This document shows, piece by piece, positions 50,305 through 62,500 of a stretch of 64,000 nucleotides of DNA. A program made the position numbers and the translations under genes. The stretch is taken from the NCBI GenBank assembly GCA_009760855.2, contig WPIO01000041.1, positions 1,120,001-1,184,000 on the forward strand, given 5' to 3'. Every line of letters begins with the position of its first letter. Position 1 is the first letter of the stretch. This DNA comes from Cristatella mucedo. Lineage: Eukaryota > Bryozoa > Phylactolaemata > Cristatellidae. The notes beneath the pieces are model-generated. The model saw only the letters and a program-made list of their open reading frames with translations, was not told the origin of the DNA and searched no databases.

Positions 50305-50759
50305 GATTGATCATGCTGCTGCTGCACGTCGAATAAGGCCAAAATGAAACCATTTGCCAAAGCTCTAGGATAGTGAGTCGGGGGGGGGGTAAGCCTTTGA
50401 ATATCATCGACTTTTGACCTTTGAGTCAAGTTCTTTCCTCTGCAGTAAGGAGCTGTCTCTGCGGAACCGCAGATAAATACCACTGAGCGATTCGAACTGC
50501 CCAATTAACTCACCAGTAAGGAAACGGCAGCTTTGAGCAAACATCGTCACCGTGCACCGTGGCTTTCCGAGCTGTCGCTTTCGGAGCAATCGTTTCGGAG
50601 CAGGAAAACTATAAGACTGTGGTCGAGAATGTGGCAGCAAACTTCTTAGGCCGCTCAGTTGGAAGTCTGAAAAACGAGAAAGCAAACATTCAAAAACTTT
50701 AGCCCAGCCTCTAAACTGCAGTTCCTGCAATAGACGCAGGAGCAAATAGGAAGAGACCC

Positions 50760-50766
50760 TATAATT

Positions 50767-50797
<31 letters not shown>

Positions 50798-52440
50798 TAA
50801 CAATAATAATGAATTTGATATATCGCCCTTAGAGAACTCAATTTATTTCTAGGCACTTTAAGTTTTCTGCAAAGGAAGCATGCTAAAAATGATTGGCTTT
50901 AGCATGCTCAATAACTAACAAGAATAACATGGTTAGGGTTGAGATGCACACGATCAGCCTGCAAGTATGGTTGGTGGCAGCATGCACAGTGCCAGAACGC
51001 ATAAGCACATAAAGGACGAATCACATGGCCGCACTAAAGGCTGTCATGAATAGGTGCGTTTTTAGTTTCTTTCTTAGTGAGGTCAAGTCAGGAGACTTCA
51101 CGACGCAAGTCGCGAGTGAGTTTCGGGCATGGATAGCATACGAACTGCAGACACGGTCTCCAAAGGATTTGTGATTTGCATGAGGTATAGGTGAACAGTT
51201 GGATTCCGAAAAGTGGATGGTACGATGCCTAGCCTGGTGGGGCAGTACGTCTTATAGGGAGGCTGGAGTCAAAGAATGGAGGGACCTAAAAGTGAGTGAC
51301 ACAACCTTGAAGTCGATGCTTTGCTTGCCTGGAAGCCAGTGCAGGTTGGCGAAAAGTGGTGAGATGTGGCAACTGCAAGGCTCGCGGCAGACAAGCCAAG
51401 CTGCAAAGTTTTGCACCAGCTGTAAGTGCCTGAGCACACAGGCCTGTAGGCGAGCAAGCAGTGAGTTACATAAGTCAAGACTAGATGTCACAAATGCATG
51501 CACCAACTTAGATGTGGCATCCTTATCTAAACAAGCCCAAATTTTAGCAATGTTATGTAGCTGAAAGTAGGCAGACTTGATTGTGGAGCTGATGGGGTTG
51601 TCTAACGAAAGGTCACTTTAGAACATGACACCTAGATTTCGTGCAGATTCAACAGGAGATATGCTGGCAGAGCCGATTTTGTGCGTCAGCCTTTCCAATT
51701 TCCGACGCACACTTGGTTTAGCCTATAAGTAGTAAGTAGGTTTTATTATCATTCAATTCAAGAAAGTTTGCTGCAATCCATGTACTGATGTCATCAATAC
51801 ATGCAGCAAGGGAGTTGAGAGAATTTGACGTGCTGGAGGGGTGGGGGTATCAAGGCAAAGGTACAACTTGAGTGTCATCTGCATAGACGTGAAAGCCTAG
51901 GTTATGCTTGGCAATCACATCAGCAAAAGGGTGAGTATGAACCGTGAAAAGAATGGGATCAAGCACAGATCCCTGAGGTACTATCAAAAGCTGGCGAAAG
52001 ATCGAGCAAAACAAGTAGAGATACTATACCTATGTCTTCATTCCTACGCAGGTCGCTGTATACCCGAAGCAATGTTGACTATGTGGAGTAATTAGCTCTA
52101 AAATCTAAAAATTAGTAATAAGTAATTAGTAATAAGTAATAAGTAATTAGCTCTAAAATCTAAAATCTAAAACCAGACTGGAACTTGGTGGCAAGGTTTG
52201 AAGTTTCCATATATGAGTTCAGCTGGTCTGCCACGACTCGTTCCAGTGTCTTTGATGGGAATGGTAGACGGGAGACTGGGCGGAATTTGCTAGGTTCTTT
52301 TGGTCTAGTGCTGCTTTCTTGAGTAGTGACCTGCCTACAGACTTTTTGAAAGGTGCTGAAACATGACCTGAGACTAATGACATATGCATGGTGGTACTTA
52401 TGCATGGTAGCAGCAGATTAATGCATCGTAGAAGCCGGAC
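50760..52440 (-). mobile_element. LINE family A copy 4 (longest, degenerate)
   Basis: On the plus strand it starts with AAT/AAC repeats (50769-50810) and the terminal block. Minus-strand ORF2 remnants follow: CNSLLARLQACVLRHLQLVQ and LFANLHWLPGKQSIDFKVVS (51252-51506), then at 52160-52405 FRPVSRLPFPSKTLERVVAD and LATKFQSGFRF, which is the N-terminal RT region. The part encoding RT motifs A to C between 51950 and 52150 is largely deleted. Confidence 0.78.
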
Positions 52441-52854
52441 AGTGTGAATAGAGTCCTGAGGACTTGCTGCCTTCTTTGATTGGGGAATGAATATATATAT
52501 AACCTTCTAAAAACTGCAAACATAGCAAGATGTAATCCAGTTAAAGAGCTCACCACTCCACGGAGTTAGCACTGTTACGATTATAAACAAACTTCTAAAG
52601 AATGCTGACCTAGGCTCCTAAGTTTTCCTGCTGGCTCTTTGGGCTTTGCCTGGATACAGTCAATCAGCAAGTCCGCCTAGTGCCCCTATAGTCTTGCCTA
52701 GGCACCACTGCTACTGCAGTGCAATGTTGTAGGTCCTATCTATATCAGGTCCTCTTTTAGATTGAATCACTAGGTAAGGAGCTAGCCTATGAATGGTTAA
52801 GAAGCTGGTTTATTATAGGCAGCAGCACCTCTGGATCATGCATTTGCGATTTAA

Positions 52855-53110
52855 TAATAATAATAATAATAATAATTCACTTGATAAAGCGCCCTCAGAG
52901 AACTTAATCTCTCTCTAGGCGCTTTACATTTGCTGCAAAGTGAAATGCAATTGAATGGTAAGTAAAATCATGCTTGAAAAACAAACGAAATGAATAATAT
53001 GGTTAGGGGTGACATGCACAGGGTCAGCATGCAAATGTGGTTAGTGGCAGCATGCACAGTGTCAGCACGCATAAGCACATCAAGGACGAATCCCATGATT
53101 TGATTAATAA
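52855..53110 (-). mobile_element. LINE family A, 3' end fragment
   Basis: Seven AAT units, the terminal block (CACTTGATAAAGCGCCCTCA) and the downstream untranslated part with GGTCAGCATGCAAATGTGG. Low divergence from 48935-49140. Confidence 0.8.
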
Positions 53111-53549
53111 TTCTGTTAATGTCCATGAGCTGTGTCGCATGTCCTTGAGCCTATGAGAATGGAGCACACACAATGAGAGCTGCACGAGGCACACTAATAA
53201 CAACGACGAAACTGTTAAGGCGTGTTCGTGCGTTTTCTTCTCCTCCTCCCAGTCGCCATGTGTGTGTACGTAAGAGCTGCCCAAAGAGAACAGACAGACT
53301 CATCCCGGGTCGTCAGGCTGCTTGACCGACTAGCTAATGGCAGCTAACTCGAGCCACCGATCTTTTAGTTAAACAGCTAGCTAGCTCGCATTCATTTTGC
53401 CAAGCAATGCAGAAGCAATGAACTGGAAGGAAGAGACCGAGCTGGAAGGAAGAAACCGTTGCTGCCCTCGGTCAGGATGGCACAGCCCGAGTTACCATGG
53501 ATGCACTCCAGAAAGCATGCAGTATGGGTGGCCCTAACTGCCCCCCCTC

Positions 53550-53800
53550 GACTCGGCTGTGTGTGTGTGTGCCCCTTCGGCCACTTCGTGCTCGCACCTG
53601 CCTCCCACCCAACTTTCTGTGCCAGCTCCGGCCACGCCTTACTAGCACATGCCTTCCACTCGGCTGTGTGCCCCTGCGGCCACTCCTTGCTCGCACCTGC
53701 CCCCCACCCAACTAACTGTCTGCGCCCCTGCACCACACTTGCTAGCACCTGCCTCCTACTCGGCTGTGCGCCCTCCGACCTCTCCTTGCTCACACCAAAC
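53550..53800. repeat. Imperfect ~100-bp minisatellite, about 2.5 units
   Basis: ACTCGGCTGTG recurs at 53551, 53658 and 53758, with intervening GGCCAC, CTTGCTCGCACCTGCC and CACCCAACT blocks in the same order. Each unit itself looks like two related halves. Confidence 0.8.
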
Positions 53801-53944
53801 CCTGCCCAGCCCCATTAATAACCCTTGGAATGGCGTAAATTTCTGCTTACTACAATCGTGTCTGATACCGTCACGAAAGTACATTTAAGATGGAATCGGA
53901 TCACGAGATGAACTCTATGGCTTGATGTGTTCACAACCCAAGAA

Positions 53945-54125
53945 TAGGAGCCGTTATGGCACACTAGGTAAGGCGGTTGCTTTCACGATCTCGGTCCCGA
54001 GGTCGTGGGTTCGATTCCTGCGGCGGGCGATCCTTTATCGCCACTGCAAGCAGTGGTGATAGCCGTAAAGGCTCTTCTGTCGCTATACAAAAGTAAGCTG
54101 TTTAATCAGCTAGGAATTTTTTGTT
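53945..54125 (+). mobile_element. SINE1 copy
   Basis: Starts AGGAGCCGTTATGGCACACT; box B GGTTCGATTCC at 54008-54018; body and GTCGCTATACAAAAGTAAGC, TTTAATCAGCTAGG tail. By eye it is over 90 per cent identical to the 49632 copy. Confidence 0.85.
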
Positions 54126-54254
54126 GAGAGCAGACAGCGCTGCTGCATCATGCACAGGGTGTGCGACGATGGCTGGCTGTACGTGGTTTTCTTGGTCATT
54201 CTCTTTCCCTTCCGCCTTGAGAGAGGGGAGGGGCTGCTCTTCTTCTCATCACTC

Positions 54255-54410
54255 TTTGCTCGGTGCTCGTACTCCGGAATCCAGGTCGCTGGTTCGAACC
54301 CAGCAGCAGCAGGCCACCACGTAATTTCTGCTAATAGCACGCCAGTGACCTCCGCTGCTGCGGAACTTCGGCAGCTGTATAAATAAAACTGCTAAGTAAG
54401 CTACTAAATC
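54255..54410 (+). mobile_element. tRNA-like SINE with SINE1-like tail (SINE4)
   Basis: Box B-like TGGTTCGAACCC at 54289-54300 and a body unlike SINE1 (GCAGGCCACCACGTAATTTC). The end CTACTAAATCAGCTAAGCCC matches the SINE1 tail. Confidence 0.5.
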
Positions 54411-55795
54411 AGCTAAGCCCTGTTCAGTCTTTTTACCCCATTCATCCTACTTGCTAAGGGGGGGAGGGGCTTGCCGCCCTCAGAAGAAGCGGCTTCCCCT
54501 TCACTCACAGCTTGAACAGAGGGCATCTACTTACTAGATGCATAGATACTATACTAACTAGACCAGCATGGGCAGTAACCAGCCTACCCCTCCCCTGCCT
54601 GTCACCGCAGAAGGCTGCTCTTGACAGCTGTTCTGGCTAAAATCTGTTTGAACTCCACCGGCCTGCCCCCCATTCCCCCCACCCCCGTGCGACAGCCGGT
54701 GACGGTTCCTATCCAGCATCTGCTGTGTCAAAATCGGTGTCAATGCCAGTGAAATACGAAATTCAGCTCAAAGTGTAAGAGAATGTACTTTTGGATTCGC
54801 CGTGCCCGTGGTTCAAGCATAGCATCAGATCGAAGCGAAGCAGCGAGTCTGCGAGTCTGCTTTTCGAGCCTGCCTCCTTTCCCTGTCCTCAGCAGCCTTC
54901 CTTACCTGTCCCCGAACGACCCCTGCTGTCAGCGACGTGTGAGAGAATGCCCTTCTTTCTTCGAGGCACTGTTAGTCCGAGGGTACCCTTAGGTCGTAGG
55001 TTTACGACCCACCTACAGCCACGTCGTGATCTCCGAGCACCTGTCTTCCCCCTGCGTCTTGGTTGCTAGACCACACCCCACTCTGGCCAGCCCTTCCCAC
55101 AGTTCTTAGCAATAGGTAACCGCCTCATCCCGAGTACTGTTTCGGGATGCACACTGCCACGATTATTGTTAAAAACATTTAATATATACATGTTTTTTAA
55201 AATTCTCTGATGTGCCTGTTGCCTTCTCGCAGTGTCATTACCTCGGCGAGATCGCTCGGTGCCTACGTCACACGCATGCGCAAATTCCGGCGCCATGTCT
55301 TTCTTTCAGTCCCCCTCCAGCAAGGTAATGGCTGCCGCCTACCTATCGACTGCCGCTCAGTCATCCAGAGGCCTGGGCCTGACCGAGTATTCATCCACTA
55401 TGCGCTCCAGCATCGCTGTAGAAATTCTTGGCAGCTTGAGAGGTCTAATGTGTGGCAGCTAATGCACGGGGGGGGGGGCACGAGCACCTAATAGACGGGC
55501 ACCTGATGGACGGGCAGGCTAACTAGGTAAGCAAGCGATGTATCTGGCTGTGACCTGCCGCGCTGCCTTTTCAGTTTTGGGCGCTGCTAAATTCTAGTGG
55601 GCCAATGCGAGACGACTGACTGTTGTAGTATTGGAAAGCGCCCCAAGCGCTAGCTAGCGCTGCACAGCCACAACGTGACTCGATGGCTCCAAAGTCTCGA
55701 CGAGAGCTCTTTCGAAGCTGGCATTCGTCACAAGATCGACCGGCTCTCAGTGGGCTCCTCGAAGCCACAGTCGTCGGCGAGTTATCGGGCGACGG
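54411..55795. other. No gene recognised
   Basis: C-rich and G-rich patches (54575-54690, 55468-55477). Frames up to 93 codons overlap on both strands and match nothing I know. Confidence 0.45.
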
Positions 55796-55797
55796 TT

Positions 55798-55870
55798 GGT
55801 AATGTAATGTAACGCGTCTCCGTCTGTAACTCCACAAAGCCTTAAAGGCTGGGTGGGTGTTATGCAGTCG
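55798..55870 (-). mobile_element. LINE family B tail fragment
   Basis: GTAATGTAATGTAACGCGTC is followed by TCCGTCTGTAACTCCACAAA and GGGTGGGTGTTATGCAG; only the last 70 bp or so of the element is present. Confidence 0.7.
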
Positions 55871-57380
55871 TCATTGCTATGCGTGTCGTGGCTGTCTACG
55901 AGGCATCGCGCCTTCTTGCAATGATGGCCAGGCTGGCTGGCTGGTGCTGGGATCTGGTCACGACAAGCGATCGACCGGCGGCAGCGGCCAGATAACCAAT
56001 CGAGCTGTTTGCTGACCCAGTGCTGTCATCGTCCTAGGCATTAGTCAGGGCTCCCTTGTCGTAAGCTTGTCTCCGCTTGCTTGTCCCTGCTATGCCTGAC
56101 CAGCGGGCAAGAGCTCGATCGAGCTCGTAACTTTACTGGTATGCTCATTGAAACATTGAAACCAGTAGTCAAACTCATCCGTGCAAGTTCAAGACAAGGC
56201 AACGGTCGTATTGTGAGCATCTGTATTCATTTGAAAGAGATATTTTCAGCTTCACACCTGTATCCTTGACCAACGTTCATCCAAGTTGACGAGGGAAAAT
56301 GGGACACCTACTGAGAGCGCTATATGCCTGCGTTTTGGTAAGTAAAAACTCGCTTTTACTCCATTTAGTGGTTACTTGTTAATATCTTGCTAGGGAAGAA
56401 TTCCTGACTTGCCTGCAGTTTATCAGAAAGCTAGCAGCCCGTGCTGATATTATGCACATTATAAGGGAAATGCTGTCTACCCTTGGATTGCGAAATATGA
56501 CTTTTCTGAAGTCAGCCACAAGTGTTTTATAGCCTTTTCACCACATCGTGATTCAGACTTATTTAAATCGTACCCTGACATTTGTAATACCATGGGTTTA
56601 GCACAGTTAATACAATTTGATACCTTGCCATGCTTTTTCGAGTATATCGTGCATTCTGTCTGCTTTTACTCTTATTGACATGCAAAGGCGATAGGTCCAG
56701 GTGCGACTTAGTATCACTGAGTATGACTTAGTGACAGTGAGTATGCATTTATCCTTGAGTATGACTTGGTATGACTAGGCTGACTAGCCGGGGTTGCCGG
56801 ATCATTCGATGACAAAGGTTTGCATGTATTATACGTTATCTTTGTTTGAGAGCAGGCAGCTTTGACAACAATCATGTTAGGTAGCGATGGACATGAGTAT
56901 ATCGTTCGAAGTTCTATGTGACTGCTGCCGTGCCACACTGCTGCATGCTAGACAGCCCCACTGTGACTCACCCTCAACCACACTGCATCATTCCCATCGG
57001 CTTACCGGCCATCTAGCCATCCATTTCGAAGAGAGCTGAATTTGCCCTTAATTACATAGCAAAGCTGATTCCTCCCTCCAACCCCCCCCCCCCCCCGCCC
57101 GCCCGCCCCAGCCTTCGGATTGAGCAAGCTAAAGTTCATGAGTGCCATTCATAGGGGGTTCAAGTGAACCCTCTGGCAGACGCTGCCGTCTCTCTGGTGA
57201 ACGCTATTTGTGCATTGGAGCTCCAGACCTCCCCATCATGGACTGAGCAGGTTGCAGGTGCTCGTATACTAGCAGGTCTAGTTTGCAGATACAAATATGT
57301 GAGCAGGGAACTGTTTTACGACTTGCTCTTCGAATCCTGGCTCGTTTTCTCGTGTTCTTTGCTTACCGTTGGCTCAATGC
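55871..57380. other. No gene recognised
   Basis: Includes tandem GTATGACTTAG-type short repeats near 56710-56770 and a C-run at 57080-57110. A small frame at 57164-57442 runs into the family B fragment and is not a gene on present evidence. Confidence 0.45.
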
Positions 57381-57384
57381 TCAA

Positions 57385-57512
57385 TGCTTGTACGGAAAGC
57401 CGCTCAGGCTGTGAGTGCGCCATACAAAACTCCCCTGCATAACACCCACATGGTCTTTATGACTTTGTGGAGTTACAGACGGAGATACATTACATTACAT
57501 TAACTTAAGTAC
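57385..57512 (+). mobile_element. LINE family B 3' end fragment (plus orientation)
   Basis: CGGAAAGCCGCTCAGGCTGT, GCGCCATACAAAACTCC, CACCCACATGGTCTTTATGA and GAGTTACAGACGGAGATACA, ending in repeated ATTAC (57489-57502). Confidence 0.8.
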
Positions 57513-57524
57513 ATATTACTAGCC

Positions 57525-58135
57525 ACGGGTCATGCAGGTGCTAGTTTGTCAGTTAGCTACAGGTGTAAATATACGAGTCGAACGCAAGGGCTAGTATGTC
57601 AGTGGGCCAATGGTGCTAGCATATATGAGCAGACTATAGGTTCTAATATATTTCCAGGTTTCAGATGTACAGCTGGCTACAGGTTCTTTTATGCAGTAGT
57701 ATGAACCCCAATTGGTGCTAATATATGACGAACATATGTGCTGAAAGTGCTGAAGGAGCGGGCTGAGAGTGAAGGCCGTATGTGATGTGAGTGAGCTACA
57801 GGTACGCGAGCTGGCTAGAGGTGCTAACAGATGAGCAGACGATAGCAGGTGCTAATGTGGGAAAAGACTATAAGTGCACTAGTATATAAGAGTATATATA
57901 TATATATAGGGTATAAATAATATATATAAATATGATGAATATGATATATAAATTAATAATATATATATATATATATATGATAAATATGATATATGAGTAT
58001 ATATAAATATATATATAGTGTATGTATAAATGTATATGAGGTAACGACAACATGTCAACATGTAGCAGGCTGTAGGTGCTACTATACAGAATGAGCCGGC
58101 TGCAGGTGCTACTATGTGTGACACCTACTAAAGCT
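57525..58135. repeat. Degenerate minisatellite around an AT-rich core
   Basis: Loose units of about 35-40 bp containing (C/G)TGGCTACAGGT, GGTGCTA and ATATATGAGCAGAC recur from 57525 to 57880 and again at 58060-58110 (GGCTGTAGGTGCTACTATA, GGCTGCAGGTGCTACTATG). An AT-rich (TA)n core at 57890-58030 separates the two parts. Confidence 0.6.
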
Positions 58136-58984
58136 AATATACTGGGATTACATATATATATATACACACACACATATATATATATATATAAGTAAGTTTA
58201 TAGTAAAAATAAACAGTGAAAGCCCATTCCATGATGAATTAAGATAAGTCTTAACCCTTCTCCTATTGTCGGCGTACATACTGTTGTCGGCGTCAGTACT
58301 CTCGGCATATTGAGTTTGTTCATAATAAATCAGTGGGCACACAATCTCTACGAGCGATCATTGCTAGGCTTGTGGCTAACGATTCTTCCTTGGCTGCTGG
58401 ATGTCATCCTATGGCTAAGGCGATCCGTCAAAGACTAATGGATATTCTTTGGGGCAAAACTAGAGACGAATCATCGCGTGCACGGAAAATACCGGTAGGC
58501 TGATTAAGCAGCTCCATTCATAATACCTCAGGAGAGCCTTCACGGCAATCACCATGGCTTGCAGTCAGCAACGATAGATGGCCCACTATAGGATTCGTTG
58601 CCACGAACTGGGCCGTAGAGAGCTAGCACCGATGAAAAAAAAGCACGGACCTCACAATTTGTGTGCTATGGAATTTTTTTAGCGTGCGTCGACGAAGTAG
58701 GACGATGAGAACTTTTAGAATACGACTTTTGCATGAGCACCTGACGCCTCCTTCGAGGGGGCAAGTCCTACAGGCACTAATGGTGACCCGGTAAAGAGGC
58801 AAAGTGGAGGCCTCCGTGGGAACTAGTGGTACTCGCTGGCAGGACCGCCATCTTCAGGTACAGACTGACTGGAGAGAGCTGCAGCTCCGATCCTCAGCAG
58901 CAGGTCAAGGTCAGGTCAAAAGCAGCCAGATAGAAGCCTTTCTCAGGCAGGAGGCTTGGAGACTAAGTGATCGTGCAGCTGTCT
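58136..58984. other. No gene recognised
   Basis: Contains a TA/CA microsatellite (58150-58190). A plus frame near 58430-58500 (MAKAIRQRLMDILWGKTR) is short and not recognised. Confidence 0.45.
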
Positions 58985-59165
58985 GTGTACGATTGTGACT
59001 CGGCAGCCGACCCCCATCTGCTCGCCCCTTTCGCCCGGCCCCCATTGGTCGGCCCCCATCTGCCGACCCCCATCTGCCCGATCCCCTTTCGCCCGGCTTC
59101 TTCGCCCGGCCCCCATTGGTCGGCCCCCATTGGTCGGCCCCCATCTGCTGGTCCCCTTCGGCGTC
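58985..59165. repeat. CCCCCAT-rich minisatellite
   Basis: Irregular tandem units of GGCCCCCATTGGTC and GACCCCCATCTGCC type, with TTTCGCCCGGC interspersed, over about 170 bp. Confidence 0.85.
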
Positions 59166-60429
59166 GGCTTGTGCAGCCGGCCGCATCGGTCGGCTCTATC
59201 GGTCGGCTACTTCTTCCGACCGACGGCCTGGATTGGACCCTCTAATCCCCACCTGCCCCTCCATAGCCCTTATCTTGGCATATGATTTCAACCGGCGTCG
59301 GCTGATTCTGATCGTGTGCTGTTATAGCGTGGTTTTAAGAAGGCGGCACCACGGTAAATCTGTAGTCGTGAACTTGACGCGGACTTTCGAGCGCTAGCTT
59401 ACCGTTGGCACAGAGCTGTTAGCTTTCCGGCATCGGGCCGAGCTGACGCTAATTGCTTTTAATAGTCATAGAGCTTGGTTATAAAGGCTTTACATAGAGT
59501 TTCTAGCTTTTTAAAAGTCGCTGCTTCTTGAACCCGGGATGAGGTTGTTTTTATACAGTTAGCCATTTTATTGATAACGATTGAAGCTCAGAAGTGATGT
59601 ATCATGTGAAGCGCTCGTGAACTGTCGTTTACCTCAACGGATGCTGCCACCATCATGCCCATCAGTTTGGTATTTATCCTTTTTATAGCCTGAGATATTT
59701 CTTTGCTGAGGCTCAGCAACTTGGGGGCGTTGTCACCCGCTGACATTGGCGGTATGCGTATAATGGAGGGAGCACGAGCTACCTCAGAAGCTCGATGTAT
59801 ATCACCTACCTTGTAATTATCGCCGTCTTTGTAACCAAAGGACTAGCAGTTGCTTGAATCGGCTAACCCTTTACCCTATCTGTTAGTCTGGTTCGTAACT
59901 GAGGCCGCGACTTTCGGTTTTGCTCCGCCATTGTAAGCAATTTTCAGTTTCAATCGGAGCAGTCGGAAAATTTGAATGATCTCTGTAGTGGCATTATAAT
60001 AAAAGATCCAACTACCGAGCATTTACCCTTCTCACTGACCTAAGAGTCAATTTATAATCGGCTCGCTTTTTCTAATTAGTCTGACTTGTTGAGCTGAAGC
60101 GATTGGAACAGAGCCAGAATACAGTTTTAGCTGGCTTACTGGCTGTATTATTACTATTACTTATTATTTATTATTACTATTACTTATTATTTATTACTAT
60201 TATTTATTATTACTACTGGCTTATCTGTATCTGCTGATACTTGGTAGATTCTGGCATATCAGCAGCAATTGGCTCTCTACATATCTCTGGAGGTGGCTAA
60301 AATGCACTTCATGACTGAAAAATTGAGCTTCGTGTAGCCCAATAGCCTTGCATTGACACTTACGGATATGTACACTCATATATATATACTTTTATTTTGA
60401 ATATTTTAACAAATTATTGTACCTTAGCC
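59166..60429. other. No gene recognised
   Basis: AT-moderate sequence with an ATT-type run (60147-60215). No convincing frame or repeat family. Confidence 0.5.
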
Positions 60430-61345
60430 GGAGGAGCCCAGGCATGCCGGGGCCGCGAGGCTACCGGCACCTCCCCGTTCAGAAACAGGGACTGCACGGC
60501 TTCTAACTAGGAAATGGCGTCCGAGACGCGAAGCCACCGAAATGCCGTCCTTTCATTCCTCGCAATGCCAAGGTTCGCCAGGCGGGCTTTATTATCCGGC
60601 CACCAGCCACCCAGAGCACCGAGCCACGAAGGGTCTCATTACTGTCTACCGGTAGCCAGCTGTCAGGAAAGGCCGACCTATGGCCTCATACTTATCAACC
60701 TTTTTCGGGGCCGCCACCGCCAGGGCTTCCTTGCCGCCTTCAATCGGCATCGTCACTTCGACCTTGACCGCATCGGTGCCGTTGTCGATCACCGGGTCCG
60801 GCTTGACAGCCGGACCACCGGCAAACGGGAAGGCGCGACCAGCCGAGAGGCAGAAGAGAGGACGGTGGCTGGAATTAGGCGACCCTCAACCAGGTTGTGG
60901 CGAGCCATTATTGCTCGCAGCATCGGTCAGCAGTGGCTTAGGACGTGGCAGACGGTCACAGGTTTAGTGTGGCAAAGGCGGCAGTTGGTGGCCATTCCGG
61001 GGTATGACCGAATCCTAGCGGCGCCCACCGGCAGCACGTCCAGGCGAGCGCGCAGTGAACGAACCACCCGGAGCGTGGTTCTTGTCGCCCGGAGCGACAA
61101 GCCGAGACCCGTGCTCTGAAAGTGGCACGTGGGTCGCGAACCTGTCAGTGGCCAGGCAACGGCTGACCCTGCTCTGAGAGAGCTGGACAGCCTTAGCCCG
61201 GCCTTCAGCCAACCTGGCGAACTCTCGCAGTTTCGATATGGCGACGCGAGGCACGAAGAGTGCTCCATCTCGTCGGGGTCGGTTCAGACCACCAGGGCGT
61301 CCGAGCCGGCCAGCGAGGGGAGACGTATTCACCAACAGCGAGGCT
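60430..61345 (-). mobile_element. R2/NeSL-type LINE, 3' half with restriction-like endonuclease (pseudogene)
   Basis: On the minus strand: LRVVRSLRARLDVLPVG, then CRLCHTKPVTVCHVLSHC (60930-60985), a CCHC knuckle placed as in R2-type elements. After an in-frame TGA the same frame continues AIMARHNLVEGRL, the usual downstream RHN. A frameshift leads to AVKPDPVIDNGTDAVKVEVT and APKKVDKYEAIGRP (60670-60810), the PD...(D/E)VT core and K..KY block of the restriction-like endonuclease. The end (ARLANLGIARNERTAFRWLR, VSDAIS) has a stop near 60512. At least one stop and one frameshift make it inactive. It is truncated 5' near 61345. Confidence 0.75.
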
Positions 61346-61349
61346 GAGC

Positions 61350-61412
61350 CTACACACACATACGTACGTACATATACATACATACATATTTATACATTTG
61401 CACATTTATGTA
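61350..61412. repeat. (CATA)n-type microsatellite
   Basis: CACACATACGTACGTACATA is followed by CATACATACATATTTATACA, marking the 5' truncation of the R2-like element. Confidence 0.8.
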
Positions 61413-62500
61413 ACGATGCTTTGACAATTCTCACGAAAGTATTCCGTTGCAACTGATCACTGGATATATCGGCAGGCCAAGGTTGTTAAAGCGCTCGCGA
61501 TCCTGTCGGGCCCAAAGCTCCCCACTTGAAAGAACTATACAGCTTTTCTTGTACACATATATTAAGTTCTCACGCGTGACTTGTTTTTGGCTGCATGGTG
61601 TGAAATTAGCTTTCTCCGGGTGCAGTGGCTTGACACCGTCGACTCATTAGGTTCTGCTGTCCTTCCGGGCACCATCCATCTAGCCATCTTATGGCCGTCT
61701 TCGCTCTTACGGTCGGCCTCGTCTTTATACAGTCGCCCGTAGACAGCAGCATCGCTGCTTTAGTTGTGACCTGAACGGTGGACTGCGCCTGCGTGTTCCT
61801 AGGTACTACTGCAGATGCCGTTCCCTCACTAAAAGACGTTGTCGCCTTGGTTGGCCCCTTAGTCGAAAACCTGCCTGAGGGTCATGACCTCAAGGTTTTC
61901 ATGGGCCAGCGGACGAGGTCATGACCCCCTGCCTAGGGTCATGACCTCATCCGCTGGCCCATCGATCTCAATGCGCATCGATCTCATGCCCTTTCCGGCA
62001 CTTGATGTGTGAACTATCGGCATCGAGTCCAGTCTTTTTTTTGCCACCAACACGTTTCGACGGTGGCTTGGCGACAAAGGAAGGAGGTGGCGCACCGGCA
62101 AGCGTAGCGAAGTCGGCCAGAGTGGGCGGCCACAAAGAGCTCGGCGGGTCCTTCCACTGGGCTGAACCAGGACTGGATTGAATCCATGCGTTGCTCTCTA
62201 CTTACCAAATGCTAAGGCCGGATATTAGGTTCTTGCAGTCAGTTATTATTCAAAGGCCCCGATTTCAAAGGCGCAGGTTCATGCTGGCACATACTTTTGC
62301 ATCTAGTGTCACTTCTGAGTAGTGCATTTATTGTTTATTAAACGATCAAGACCCCTGCCATTATGACTAAAAAACACCCAAGCAAAACTGATCACCTTTG
62401 CTGGTAGCCTGAAAGTAGAACCTTTTTTGTTTTTTTCTGAGACACAGCCTCAGACGTCATCAAAGCCTTGAAAGCAGCATTGACCAAGGAAAAACTGAAT
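61413..62500. other. No gene recognised
   Basis: Apart from the hairpin at 61901-61962, short frames only (under 70 codons). Confidence 0.5.
61901..61962. repeat. 27-bp inverted repeat containing GGTCATGACC palindromes
   Basis: Arms at 61901-61927 and 61936-61962 (ATGGGCCAGCGGA.GAGGTC in the outer part) with one mismatch and an 8-nt spacer. Each arm contains GGTCATGACC, itself palindromic. A third GGGTCATGACCTC lies just upstream at 61880-61892. Confidence 0.92.

Noticed and set aside
60514-61119. 201-codon plus-strand frame
   Set aside because: The antisense strand carries recognisable R2-type LINE motifs, so this frame is a shadow.
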